In this document: positions 21,441 through 33,660 of the stretch, one piece after another
How the letters are laid out: each line of letters opens with the position of its first letter
Position numbering within the stretch: position 1 is the first letter of the stretch
Assembly: GCA_034190875.2 (NCBI GenBank)
Contig: CM067356.1
Coordinates: forward strand, 18,342,206-18,406,205
Direction of reading: 5' to 3'
Length of the DNA: 64,000 nt
Source of the DNA: Urechis unicinctus
Lineage: Eukaryota > Annelida > Polychaeta > Xenopneusta > Urechidae
The notes under the pieces: model-generated
Database searches by the model: none
Told to the model about the DNA's origin: nothing
The model's input: only the letters and a program-made list of their open reading frames with translations
Position numbers and translations under genes: made by a program

Positions 21441-21752
21441 TAATGACATATCGTACGCGTGATTATATATGACACGCGTGATGATACCTGACACTAGCGA
21501 TGATACATGACACGCGCGATGATACATGACATGCGTAATGATGCATGACTCACGTGATGATACATGACACGCATGATGATACAAGACACGCGCGATGATA
21601 AATGACATGCGTGATTATAAATGACATGTGCGATGATAAATGACACGCGTGATGATACATGACACGCGTGATGATACATGACACGCGCGATGATACATGA
21701 CACGCATGATGATACATGACACGCATGATGATACATGACACGCATCATCCCA
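21440..21752. repeat. 19-bp tandem array
   Basis: About sixteen units of GATACATGACACGCGTGAT with CGCGCG, CGCATG and CGTGTG variants. Frames on the minus strand (SCIIMRVMYHHACHV) are satellite artefacts. Confidence 0.93.
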
Positions 21753-21905
21753 TTTATATCTTCACCACACATTCACTCTATCATCATCCCATTTATATCT
21801 TCACCACACATTCACTCTATCATCATCCCATTTATATCTTCACCACACATTCACCCTATCATCATCCCATTTATATCTTCACCTCACATTCACCCTATTA
21901 CCATA
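21745..21905. repeat. 39-bp tandem array
   Basis: Four direct copies of CATCATCCCATTTATATCTT followed by CACCACACATTCACTCTAT, directly abutting the 19-bp array. Confidence 0.93.
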
Positions 21906-22868
21906 TTCTATTCATAATATCGCGTCTCGTTCGGCTGGGCCCTGGTAGGTAAATCCCATGGTCGATATTTTGATAATAACATTGACATGTACATTTTGCT
22001 GGACAGAGGGAACTGCATCGCATCAGTAATCGAAAACAATGTTTGCCTATATAAATCAGGGTTTTAGGCTCTTTGCGTGCTTGCTTTGCATGAGGACTTC
22101 GGTAGTAGCATGGCTCGGCAACAGCCTGAATTGCACCGTGAGTTATCTACACACAAGAGACCCAGCATACACACTATTTCACAAGGTCGCTGGTGCACAT
22201 AATCAGCATTTGACATCATCTATAAGAATTATTGCAGATGGGTACTATTACAACGATACAGAACGATAGTATGGGCAGAATGCAGATGTATAAAGATATG
22301 GTGAGCTATGAGAAACATATCGGCTGAATGGCTCCATTGAGGTCGCTCCCCGATAATTTCCCGCCCCCTATCCAACTAGTGGTCGACTCCGCCTATATTC
22401 AGCAAGGCCACGCCTACCTTGAATTCCTTCATCAACGCCGCTTCGAGCAGCGAGCGTCAGAACTCTCCCAAGCGGGAGAAGAATCACAACGAAGTGACAA
22501 ATGCGAGGGATCTACTTTTACCTTGGATATTGCTTTCCGGACCTTTTTTTACACCGTCATCATCTTTACCGGTGACCCACTAGGATTCTCATCTCCCAGG
22601 TGCCGTGTTGTGCTGTTCCTGTCGCTGCTGCTGTTGTTGTGGCTGCTGCTGCTGCTGTTGTAAGAGATCTGTGCTCATCCTCGATTGGATATGGTCAGCG
22701 AACGGTACACGACTATCATTTTCTGATCGCCTTGCTTCAAGTTAGACCTATGTGTTCGCTTGACCCATAGTTATGACGCAATGGGAATTGCTATGTGATT
22801 AAAAGAGCGTGAACATCAAAAGGCGTGATAATAATATTGGGAGCGCAACGAGAACAGCAATACAAACT
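21906..22868 (+). other. 5' flank of the immunoglobulin gene, with one doubtful ORF (22328-22663)
   Basis: The 111-codon frame begins MAPLRSLPDNFPPPIQLV and ends in a leucine run (FLSLLLLLWLLLLLL) that comes from a CTG/TTG triplet repeat at about 22620-22660. No family is recognisable. The 200 bp before 22869 should contain the immunoglobulin gene promoter, but no clear TATA box is seen. Confidence 0.35.
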
Positions 22869-25120
22869 ATGTTCTTCTCCGTGGTCATTATCTTAGTAGG
22901 TGTGAAATCAGGTGAGTTTTATGCTCCGTAAAGTCTGAATGTAGCATGGGCATAATTCCTGTGCCTTGTTTTTCCTACTCATCAAGCCAGGTATAAACAA
23001 AACATGTTCAATGAATTGGGAACAAATGAACTGAAAGATCAGTTCGTGTTATATTGGGGTAATGGGCAACATTATTATTTGAGCCCGTACATAGCCAACG
23101 CTGCTTATTTAACGACAAAATCAGCCCCATTAAAATTTGCGCTTTTTTGTTTATTGATGGTGAATAAGGAAGGGTTTGCCAAATGCAGTATGCGATACTA
23201 TATGCATAATACATTATTCATTAGCATGTGTTGTGATGATGTAAGTTACCCTGGTTACCATGCTCATACATTATTCACTAGCATGTGTTAAGAATTCAGT
23301 TACCCTGGTTACAGCTGCCTGGTTACCATGCTCATACATTATTCATTAGCATGTGTTGATGATTTCAGTTACCCTGGTTACCATGCTAAATCAAGGGCAG
23401 CAAGTTGTGATGAACCCTGGGGGATCAGTTGCTCTCGAATGCTACTTCCATGAAGAGAATTATGAAATATTTTACAATCCGGTACTGTGGGTCAAATCAC
23501 AGCTTGGTGAAGAGACTCCGATTAACATTATGGGAAATATCAACGAGCCCTTCCTTCATACAGGCAGATACCGTGTAGAACTAGTGGAAATGCCCCCAAG
23601 ATACAGACTGCTTCTCCATCTCTCAGGTTATTGCTTTGTATCAAAGTGGTTTGAATGTTACATGTTGAAAGACAGCAATTAAGAACAAAATGTAAAATGA
23701 TGAAAATGTGGGAAGTAAAAAGAAACTGCAATTCCATCTTGTTAAGGTAGAAGTAGTTGTACAATTTTTGCAGACATAAACCAAGAAGACAGTGGAAATT
23801 ACACCTGTGAAATACGAGACTGGCAGTCACACGCAGTGGGATGTATCTCACACTCGGTATTCGTCAGAGGTACTACTAGTCTACGTAGGACAGAAATTGC
23901 CATAATGTAACAGGTAATGTCTTGTTGTACACATTGTTGTAATTATGTTTCAGAGCCAGTCGAACATGTCTTTGTGACCTCCTCTGGAAACTTAAGTGAA
24001 CAAGCTCCGGACTATATATCACCAGCGGTGTTGAGTTTTGTTGAGCATGTCGCCGCAAACATAAGATGCATTGTTATTGGCGGTTATCCGGCACCAAGCG
24101 TAGATATTTATGTTAACAAACAAAGAAAAACGCATTTGTACAACTATAAAAATGAGGCACGCCTCCGTGGCATGCGGGGATTACGAGTGATATCAATCCA
24201 CTCTGAGAGGTGGATAACAAGATTTATCCCTGATGCTGCCGACGATGACAAGCAGTTTTCATGCGTGGCTCATGTAACCGGTATGGAGCCATATCGAGAG
24301 GCAGTCATGCTTAGCGTCGACTGTAAGGCTTTTTCTGCGTAATGGAAATCATGATTTAGTTGTCACACATTGGTGGTTATGACTGATACAACGAGCCGTA
24401 ATTGACTTTTCTCTTTTTCCAGATGGTCCACGAATATCATGCCACAGTCAAGGCGCATTTGTTGGAGATGTGAATGTGTGCGTCGCGTGTAGTATCACGG
24501 CCAAGCCCAGCTCAATAACGTACTTCTGGGTGTTGGATGCGAATGACACCATATTACTCCCTGATCAGTTGAAGGATGGATATTGGACCAGCAGCCAAGT
24601 ATCAATATTAATCATACGAAACAAGTGCCGTTACGAGTTGTTCTAGAACGATGACTAATCTGATAATAAGTTGTCACTTAGAGTGAAACACGTTGTTTTC
24701 AGGAGTCAAATGCAGGTATTCTTAACGTGGAACTCTGCATCCGACGGATACAGCGTGATAGCTTCAGGAGATATAAACTCGCGGCGGAGAATAGTGTTAG
24801 CCTCATTACTAATGGATTCAAACTGGAGCAAAGTGAGTCAGCTGCTGGAGAGGTGTTACGGATTCTCTTCTTCCTGGTTCTATCACCTTTCCATCTTATA
24901 ACGCTTTCAATGCTTTACTCTTGCAGAGTTCAGATCCTCCTTTAACGATATCCTCGCGGATCCGGATTTCTTCAAACCAAAACGTCGTCAAGGTTACCTA
25001 AATGATGCAAATGCCATTAATGAATCGCACCTGGAATATTTCTGCTTCTGTTCGTTGATCTGGTATATTGTTATATACTGCACCATTTTGGATGGTGATA
25101 TTGCTATCATTATTATTTAA
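22869..25120 (+). CDS. Secreted or membrane-anchored immunoglobulin-superfamily protein (7 exons)
   Basis: Exons: 22869-22911, 23369-23626, 23774-23869, 23954-24322, 24423-24598, 24703-24832, 24927-25120; about 421 codons. Introns 1-4 and 6 are phase 1, the usual pattern for Ig domains; intron 5 is phase 0. Exon 1 is a signal peptide (MFFSVVIILVGVKS). Ig domain 1 spans exons 2-3: first Cys in VALEC, core Trp in VLWVK, and EDSGNYTCEI. Domain 2 is exon 4 (ANIRCIVIGGYPAP to KQFSCVAHV). Domain 3 spans exons 5-6 (DVNVCVACSIT, ITYFWVL, RRYKLAAENSVSL); a canonical second Cys is absent, Leu lying in its place. The last exon ends in a hydrophobic tail (SLIWYIVIYCTILDG). Exon 5 donor (CAA|gtatca) is weak. 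The ligand is unknown; a cell-surface recognition role is inferred from the fold. Confidence 0.8.
23230..23390 (+). repeat. Triplicated exon-2 acceptor region
   Basis: The first exon-2 bases TTACCCTGGTTACCATGCT occur at about 23242, 23300 (with a small insertion) and 23369. Copies two and three are each preceded by an acceptor-like ...TTCAG, and CATACATTATTCA(C/T)TAGCATGTGTT lies between copies. Only the third leads into the open exon 2. Confidence 0.85.
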
Positions 25121-25144
25121 CTCAACTAGTCACATACACCTAAC

Positions 25145-25150
25145 AATAAA
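25145..25150 (+). promoter_or_regulatory. Polyadenylation signal of the immunoglobulin gene
   Basis: AATAAA lies 25 bases after the TAA of the predicted last exon, giving a very short 3' untranslated region. The good position supports the last-exon model. Confidence 0.6.
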
Positions 25151-25246
25151 GCAGGTGCTTGATAATATTTTCACAAGAATATGTACTGCATTGCATTATT
25201 GATTTACCCTCGAGAACTAGTACGGAGGTTCGATTAAGAGCGCTCT

Positions 25247-25362
25247 GTTCTCGGTACCGTCGCCGCTTCATGATGTCGTCGCTTCATGACGTTGTCGCTT
25301 CATGACGTCGCCGCTTCATGACGTCGTCGCTTCATGACGTCACCGCTTCATGACGTCCGTCC
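25247..25362. repeat. 16-bp tandem array rich in TGACGTC
   Basis: Six to seven units of CGCTTCATGACGTCGT. Most copies carry the CRE/ATF-like core TGACGTC and one has the full TGACGTCA palindrome. Confidence 0.88.
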
Positions 25363-25834
25363 AGACGAGGAACTTGACTAGAAACCCAGCGTTTCCGATC
25401 CTATCCATCCCAACACCTGCACTGGGACGAGACAGGATATGTAAAATATCATGCATTTGAACTGCATCACAACAATGATACAGCAGTCATTCATAAATGT
25501 CATTCCTACAACATATCAATAGCCATTACAGGAAACCAATACGCCACAGCTACTTTCATCCACAAGCGTATCCTTATATTAACTTATGAATGGAATGGTT
25601 GACCATTAATGTGATTACCGGAATGGCTAGAACGTACCGACCCGGGAATATGTTCACATATGACTATCTCTAAGCTAGTAATAATTATAGTACCCCCAGC
25701 TCTGACATGTATAGTTGATAGCAACAAGGCGTTTAGGAAGTAAAGCGTGTTTTGGTGTGCCTTACAAATCATATCTGCGAGTGAGAGTTTGAGTCGAGGT
25801 TATTCTTTACTCCGGTAATGGTAATATTGGAGTT
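25363..25834. other. Unique interval
   Basis: No supported gene, RNA or repeat. Confidence 0.45.
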
Positions 25835-26010
25835 TATGTTACTTACGACATCCGGGTCACGAGTAACCAATCAGGGTTGTGCTCTATATCTTAAGATTAC
25901 AACATCTGGGTCACAAGTAGCCATTCAGGGTTGAGCTTCATATCTCATGATTATAACATCCGGTTCACATGAAGCTAATCAGGGTTAAGCTGCTCATCTC
26001 ACGATATGGT
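25835..26010. repeat. Three diverged ~58-bp tandem copies
   Basis: Units start ACATCCGGGTCACGAGTAAC and continue CAATCAGGGTTGTGCT. Divergence between copies is substantial. Confidence 0.7.
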
Positions 26011-27045
26011 CAGTCAAATCATTGGGCGTTCATAAATGTTCATCCCACATAATAAGTGATCCGAGTGAATCAATTCAGAATGTCTTGAACACTTCACAAC
26101 CCTAGCTCCGTATGTTGATCTTCATACCTCAAGGAACCTGCAAATTCCCAACCACCTATCTGTCAATGCTATTCAGAGGCTGATCCAGGTGTAATAGAAT
26201 ACACGGTGCTAGAAAAGGGAAGAAACACTGTGCCTTCTTCGAGATTGGCATGATAACATGTATATCGGCAAGGCAGGTGCCATATGAGATGTTCCTAACA
26301 ACAGGCCAGTAAATGGATTGCTAGTCAAGAATGGATTCTTCATATTTTGGCTATCCACCGATGGAGAGCTAATCAATGAGAGGCCAGTAGATCAACAACT
26401 GTATAATTCATATTAACCACATAATGTAAACGAATCGATGATGCAAGAAGTGCTGTAACAATACCGAAAGAGTATCTGTAATTGTATATCCGTACATAAA
26501 ACGGCAATTTGCATTTGGCCAGACTGTAGCTGTATTTGACGTAAACACTATTAAAATGTCCGTCGGCTTTGTTCGTGGTCTTGTCGAGATACTTTATTTG
26601 CATCTAGCATGGCCGGATACGAAAACCGCCAATTCGAAATTGCAGGATCAATTCATTATTTGAGGGAAGGGGCATAGAAAAAGAGCAGATATAAAGTTAT
26701 TTATTAGAGTATATATTTATTCGCTTGCTAATTTTCATTTGCCGATTGCTATAGGTGCAGTAGAAAAAGGGATGTTTCTATAACCATGGTTGTTAACAAG
26801 GTCGTCATCCAACAATTATTCCTTTATCAACTCCATCGACATGCTCTTTCGCTCCGTAGTAACAGAAAAATGACGTTACATCTACCAGGTCTTTGTCGTT
26901 AATTATGAGTTGTTTCACATTTCCTCTCGTGTTGGGCACTTCTGTGATATCAACTTTTCAAAAAGTGATTAGGTGCTATCGATATCGGAAGCCCAAATGT
27001 ATATAGGTCACGTGTCCGCCTAGCCTTGCATTTGACGTTAGTCCC
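26011..27045. other. AT-rich unique interval
   Basis: About 1 kb without a supported gene. Short minus-strand open frames lack motifs. Confidence 0.5.
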
Positions 27046-27308
<263 letters not shown>

Positions 27309-27419
27309 GCTTTGTTCTGTACGGTGTCTTGGTAAAATCACTCATAAATATCCGATAGCAAGCGTCTATTGTAACGGTATTCAACAAAACCTATTGAGTT
27401 CAATGCGAGAGTTAGTTCC

Positions 27420-27695
27420 TGCTGGACATAACTTTCTTTGTCGGATAATAGCAGCTGGCAGTAACTTTCTTTGTCCGTTAGTAACTTTCTGTGTCGGGTA
27501 GTGGCTGTTTGTTGGAAGTAACTTTCTGTGTCGGGTAGCGGCTGCTGGGAGTAGCGTACTTTCTCGGATATTGGCTGCTGGGAGTAACTTTCTTTGTCCG
27601 ATAGTGACTGCTAGAAGTAACTTTCTGTGTCGGGTAGCGGCTGCTGGAAGTAGCTTTCTTCTTTGTCGGATAGTGACTGTGAAGTTGACTTTCTT
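27420..27695. repeat. Tandem array of variable ~30-38 bp units
   Basis: About eight units built on AGTAACTTTCTTTGTCGGATA followed in most copies by GGCTGCTGG. Unit length varies by small indels. Confidence 0.85.
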
Positions 27696-27974
27696 TGTTG
27701 GGGTGAAAGTATACTAGTTTTCTTCAAAAACATTCCTGTTGCCAACTAACGTCTCTAAATGGTTGCAAAGTCTATCAGTTAACGCCTCTTAATGATTGTC
27801 AAGGCTACCTTGCTCTGATTGGAGCTAATGAAATAATGTATAAACGTGCCTGGCACTCCCAGCACCTTCTCTTTCCATTTTGACATATAAATTAAACGCA
27901 TGCCACATAATATGTGAATAAGAATGCAACTTCTGTGAGAAGGAATCAACACTGGGTAGACAATGATAGGATGC

Positions 27975-28650
27975 AACGTTGTTCACATGAAGCTTCCGGT
28001 TGTGACCTATAATGCTGACATGAAGCTTCCAGGTTGTGACCTATAATGCTGACATGATGCTTCCGGTTGTGACCTATAATGCTGACATGAAGCTTCCAGG
28101 TTGTGACCTATAATGTTGACATGATGCTTCCGGTTGTGACCTATAATGCTGACATGAAGCTTCCAGGTTGTGACCTATAATGTTGACATGATGCTTCCGG
28201 TTGTGACCTATAATGCTGACATGAAGCTGCCAGCTTGTGACCTATGTTTTTCACATGAAGCTTCCAGTTTGTGGCCTATGTTGCTCATAAGAAGCTTCCA
28301 GGTTATGACCTATGTTGCTCATATGAAGCTTCCAGGTTGTGACCTATATTGCTCACATGAAGCTTCCAGGTTGTGATCTATATTGCTCACATGAAGCTTC
28401 CAGGTTGTGATCTATATTGCTCACATGAAGCTTCCAGGTTGTGACCTATATTGCTCATATGAAGCTTCCAGGTTGTGATCTATATTGCTCACATGAAGCT
28501 TCCAGGTTGTGACCTATATTGCTCATTTGAAGCTTCTTGGTTGTGACCTATATTGCTCACATGAAGCTTTCAAGTTGTGACCTATATTGTGAGCTTCTGG
28601 TTGTGACCTATATTGCTCACATGAAGCTTCCAGGTTGTGACCTATCGTGC
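27975..28650. repeat. 34-bp HindIII satellite, block 1
   Basis: About twenty units of GACATGAAGCTTCCAGGTTG followed by TGACCTATAATGCT, or the TATTGCTCACATG variant. A HindIII site (AAGCTT) recurs in most units. Copies here are full length. Confidence 0.95.
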
Positions 28651-29344
28651 CTAATTGATCGATCCGTGAGACCTGTTGACTAGCGTGACAGATTCAAGGG
28701 CCGTGATTCCGTGATTTAAGGCGACGATACGTTTAAACTAGCGCGACCGATAACGCACGAGAAGGAATTAATATGCGATGTGACTATGCTGCTGAATGCC
28801 GCCTGTATGACAATTATATGACAATTGATGTTCGAAGCGGATGACCATATTTCTACTATTTACTGTAAAATGTGTTGAAATGCGATGCATCATGCGTCTT
28901 GTGTGCTTTTGTTTAGCATTAATATTATCTTTCAGTCAGCGTTGATTATTGCAGGCTGTAGGATTGGATAAGTCATATGATTTGATCTGTACTGTTGCGT
29001 TTGTGCAACGCATAGCAGGTTACAGGATTGCTGTATTTTATATCTATAAATATTTATAAATGGTAGACAAGAGGGCGCTGACTCTGCATCCAGTCTGGCA
29101 GACTATAAAAGAAAGTGGCAGCAGCCGGTTGCGCATATGCATTAAGCCTTTCTGGATCCCTGGAAATCCCAAGAGCTTTACAATACAAGGATAATTCACG
29201 CATTCCTCAATCTCCGGGATTATATAGGAGGCAGACTCGCTGGAACCCAGCATCTGCTCTCGTCCTGCGATAGCGTGAGCCTGGGTTCACTGATCCTCAG
29301 CACTAGGAGTAAATACAATTTGAATGTTGTGAAATATTTGCATT
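28651..29344. other. Non-satellite segment splitting the 34-bp array
   Basis: About 690 bp of unrelated sequence lies inside the 34-bp satellite. It contains ACAAGAGGGCGCTGA (29067-29082), close to the CTCF core; a TATAAAAG at 29104-29111; and inverted GAACCCAG / CTGGGTTC arms at 29243-29250 and 29281-29288. It may be an inserted short element. A 69-codon minus frame (29044-29253) has no recognised motif. Confidence 0.4.
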
Positions 29345-31348
29345 ATTCAGGTGTGACCTATAATGCTGACATGAAGCTTCAGGTTGTGACCTATATGCTC
29401 ACATGAAGCTTCCAGGTGTGACCTATAATGTTGACATGATGCTTCCGGTTGTGACCTATATGCTCACATGAAGCTTCCAGGTTGTGACCTATAATGCTGA
29501 CATGAAGCTTCAGGTTGTGACCTATAATGCTGACATGAAGCTTCAGGTTGTGACCTATAATCTGACATGAAGCTTCCAGGTGTGACCTATAATGCTGACA
29601 TGAAGCTTCAGGTTGTGACCTATATGCTCACATGAAGCTTTCAAGTTGTGACCTATATTGCTCACATGAAGCTCCAGGTTGTGACCTATAATCTGACATG
29701 AAGCTTCCAGGTTGTGACCTATAATCTGACATGAAGCTTCCAGGTTGTGACCTATATTGCTCACATGAAGCTTCCAGGTGTGACCTATAATGCTGACATG
29801 AAGCTTCAGGTTGTGACCTATATGCTCACATGAAGCTTCCAGGTGTGACCTATAATGCTGACATGAAGCTGCCAGCTTGTGACCTATGTTTTTCACATGA
29901 AGCTTCCAGGTTGTGACCTATATGCTCACATGAAGCTTTCAAGTTGTGACCTATATTGCTCATATGAAGCTTCCAGGTTGTGACCTATATTGCTCATATG
30001 AAGCTTCCAGGTTGTGACCTATATTGCTCACATGAAGCTTTCAAGTTGTGACCTATATTGCTCACATGAAGCTTTCAAGTTGTGACCTATATTGCTCACA
30101 TGAAGCTTCAGGTTGTGACCTATATGCTCACATGAAGCTTTCAAGTTGTGACCTATATTGCTCACATGAAGCTTCAGGTTGTGACCTATAATCTGACATG
30201 AAGCTTCAGGTTGTGACCTATATGCTCACATGAAGCTTCCAGGTGTGACCTATAATGTTGACATGATGCTTCCGGTTGTGACCTATAATCTGACATGAAG
30301 CTTCAGGTTGTGACCTATATTGCTCATATGAAGCTTCCAGGTTGTGATCTATATTGCTCACATGAAGCTTCCAGGTGTGACCTATAATGCTGACATGAAG
30401 CTTCCAGGTTGTGATCTATATTGCTCACATGAAGCTTCAGGTTGTGACCTATAATGTTGACATGATGCTTCCGGTTGTGACCTATAATGCTGACATGAAG
30501 CTTCCAGGTTGTGATCTATATTGCTCACATGAAGCTTCAGGTTGTGACCTATATTGCTCATATGAAGCTTCCAGGTTGTGACCTATAATGTTGACATGAT
30601 GCTTCCGGTTGTGACCTATATGCTCACATGAAGCTTCCAGGTTGTGATCTATATTGCTCACATGAAGCTCCAGGTTGTGACCTATAATGTTGACATGATG
30701 CTTCCGGTTGTGACCTATAATCTGACATGAAGCTTCCAGGTGTGACCTATAATGTTGACATGATGCTTCCGGTTGTGACCTATAATCTGACATGAAGCTT
30801 CCAGGTTGTGATCTATATTGCTCACATGAAGCTTCCAGGTTGTGACCTATATGCTCACATGAAGCTTCCAGGTTGTGATCTATATGCTCACATGAAGCTT
30901 TCAAGTTGTGACCTATATTGCTCACATGAAGCTTTCAAGTTGTGACCTATATTGCTCACATGAAGCTTCCAGGTGTGACCTATAATGCTGACATGAAGCT
31001 GCCAGCTTGTGACCTATGTTTTTCACATGAAGCTTTCAAGTTGTGACCTATATTGCTCATATGAAGCTTCCAGGTTGTGACCTATATGCTCACATGAAGC
31101 TTTCAAGTTGTGACCTATATTGCTCACATGAAGCTTCCAGGTTGTGACCTATATGCTCACATGAAGCTTCCAGGTTGTGACCTATAATCTGACATGAAGC
31201 TTCAGGTTGTGACCTATAATGCTGACATGAAGCTTCCAGGTTGTGATCTATATTGCTCACATGAAGCTTTCAAGTTGTGACCTATATTGCTCATATGAAG
31301 CTTCCAGGTGTGACCTATAATGCTGACATGAAGCTTCAGGTTGTGACC
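29345..31348. repeat. 34-bp HindIII satellite, block 2, with frequent single-base losses
   Basis: Roughly sixty units of the same satellite as 27975-28650. Many units have lost one base of a doublet or a short piece (CTTCAGG for CTTCCAGG, CAGGTGTG for CAGGTTGTG, TATATGCTC for TATATTGCTC, TAATCTGAC for TAATGCTGAC). Minus-strand frames (IGHNLEASCEH) arise from the array. Confidence 0.95.
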
Positions 31349-32780
31349 CAAATCACACCCTGTGAGGATGGAGGTGTATCAGCTATTTTCAATCACTTGT
31401 TGTACGATGAAGCCCTTGAATCCATTATACCCTTTGACAGAGAAAATTTGTACTATGCTTGGGAATTCTTATTTTATCGTTTTGTACCAGAATCTACTAC
31501 AATATACAATTCCATTTAATGTTCACAATTTTAATCCCAAAATTAGTCGGCGTAAAATGGAACGAGCATGATGTCCAATAATAAAACATAATATGTCTAA
31601 ACTCAGCATAAACACCGATTTTATTTCGTAATATGTTTGCTAATGGGGAGTTTACGGTTCGCCGGACCCATAAAAGTACGCAGTGATTGCATCATATATC
31701 ACATTTAATTGAGTTTACAAACCATGACTACGGTATATGCTAAAGTAACTCAAAGTTACGACAGCGACGTTGTTGCAGTGACTCAGTCACCTACTGGAAG
31801 TGAATAGAAGCTTTAAATATTCCGAATGTATCATAAATGGCCACGTCACTACTTACACATTATTTCATTATTGAGCAATGCTACCCTTACTTGTTGTTAT
31901 AAAACGTTAGCCATGTCCACAAACATGTCATCTTCCCAGGGCTATGCTCTTTTTACATTATAGCACCCACACAAAGAGATATACCACACTTCACTTAGAT
32001 CACTCTTTACTGCATACAAAGGCATATATACAGCAAACCTGTTCACTAGAGGATTCACTCTCTGTTCAGGAAATCCATTTTTCATCCATAAAAAACACGC
32101 CAACATACAGTAGAAAACATGAATTTTAATGTCAAATTAATGCTTGGTCCATAAGCTTTCTTTATCCAACAAACATTTAAAGCCGTGTATTTGTTATGAT
32201 GAATTTATATACCATTCATGCGCTGGCGCTTATGCGTCCAGCATGAGTGGGACATATTTGGTTTTTATCAACAATGCAGTTGGCTATTGACTCGGAAAGC
32301 GACCACAATAGCGAGACGATATCCATGGGAGAATGTTTGGTATGCAACAATACAGCTATTGAGAATGACATAGATGAAAGCCAAAGAAAACACTTAGGTA
32401 ATCGTAGGACCATAACGACGTTTCTCCAGTAACTGTTATTCTGATCATTCCTGGAGTATACTGTTTTGCATTCAGGCTCAATATGTGTTTTTTTTATATT
32501 CCGCTTCAATGTATCATGCATCTGTTTTTCGGCATAACAATATTCCTAACCGCACCATATCTTTATTGTGCAGTGATGCAGCTAGCAGGTAAACAGAAAC
32601 ACGTTTGTGCTTTCATTATGTGTTTTGATCGGCTAACATAAAACAAGGAATCTTGTCTGGTGCTATGGCCTATGATCGTGATAGCTCTTAGTTTGTTGTT
32701 CTGACATTCACGTGCGAAGGGTATTTCATTTATTATCGCCCGCTTGTTAGATAATCACATGCTCGTGTCAAGGTTTGCGT
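31349..32780. other. Unique interval; possible small exon at 32272-32393 (plus)
   Basis: From an ATG at 32272 a frame reads MQLAIDSESDHNSETISMGE then CLVCNNTAIENDIDESQRKH and reaches CACTTAG|gtaatc, a passable donor, near 32395. It is acidic and Ser-rich like a cytoplasmic tail, but no partner exon or family is seen. A further open frame at 31277-31519 begins inside satellite DNA. Nothing else is supported. Confidence 0.2.
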
Positions 32781-33110
32781 GCGGTGACAGAGAGGAACAA
32801 TTTGGGTAACCATATATCGACGGTGACAGAGAGGAACAATTTGGGTAACCATATATCGACGATTTACAGTGAACTCCAAATAACTTATTCTCTAACTATG
32901 TACACCAGCAGATAACAGCTGTATCAGATAAGTGATTGGTAAGTAAGTTAACTGTGATAGCCGAATCATATGATCGGTCATCATTCTAAAACAGTGACAG
33001 CCATATCGGATCGGTCATCATTCTAAAACAGTGACAGCCATATCGGATCGGTCATCAGTGATAGCTATATAGGATTGGTCATCATTCTAAACAGTGATAG
33101 CCATCAAAGA
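32781..33110. repeat. Two short tandem duplications
   Basis: First, CGGTGACAGAGAGGAACAAT and its following 19 bases occur twice at 32781-32860. Second, a unit near GGTCATCATTCTAAAACAGT plus GACAGCCATATCGGATC is repeated about four times at 32965-33105. Confidence 0.8.
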
Positions 33111-33159
33111 GAATTCAGCGTGATAGAATCTGCAAAATACCATCCGACACGACTCGTCC

Positions 33160-33245
33160 TCGCCACGTGTTTTGTTCTGTAGAGATGTGTCTTCCTCGTC
33201 CTCTCCACGTCTTTTGTTCTCTGGAGATGCGTCTTCCTTGTCCTC
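33160..33245. repeat. Two-copy duplication in a CT-rich stretch
   Basis: Two imperfect copies of TTTTGTTCTGTAGAGATG followed by TGTCTTCCTCGTCCTCTCC. Confidence 0.65.
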
Positions 33246-33454
33246 TAGAATCAATAAAAAAAGGAACCTGCATAAGACAAAATGTAATTGCAGCCCTCAT
33301 TAAGAATATTTTCTTGCATGTGCAATCTGCTGTTTAAGGAAACTTGCCGATCTTGAAATGAGAAGCGGTGTATTAAATCGAATGTTATTGTCTTACAGCC
33401 ATCTTACCTAGTAAGCGGGTTTTTAATGCATTTCACATATGCCCATTCTTTTTC

Positions 33455-33660
33455 GTTTTAGTGCATGTAAAACGCTCTGGCCTCTTTTCAGTATAGTCCA
33501 TGTTATGCGTAATTGTTTCTTTGCAGTATAGTGCATGTAAAGCATAAAAGCTTCTTTTCAGAATAGTGCATGTAAAGCATAATAGCTTCTTTTCAGAATA
33601 GTGCATGTAAAGCATACTAACTTCTTTCCAGAATAGTGCATGTAATGGATAATGGCCTCC
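33455..33660. repeat. ~34-bp tandem array
   Basis: Six units of CTTCTTTTCAGAATAGTGCA followed by TGTAAAGCATAATAG, with divergence toward the left. Confidence 0.85.

Noticed and set aside
22328-22663. 111-codon ORF with leucine-rich C-terminus
   Set aside because: The hydrophobic tail is a CTG/TTG triplet run; there is no family resemblance and no splice or signal context.
23004-23291. 95-codon ATG frame in intron 1 of the Ig gene
   Set aside because: It lies between a good donor and acceptor, its end is made of the duplicated acceptor region, and it has no recognised motif.
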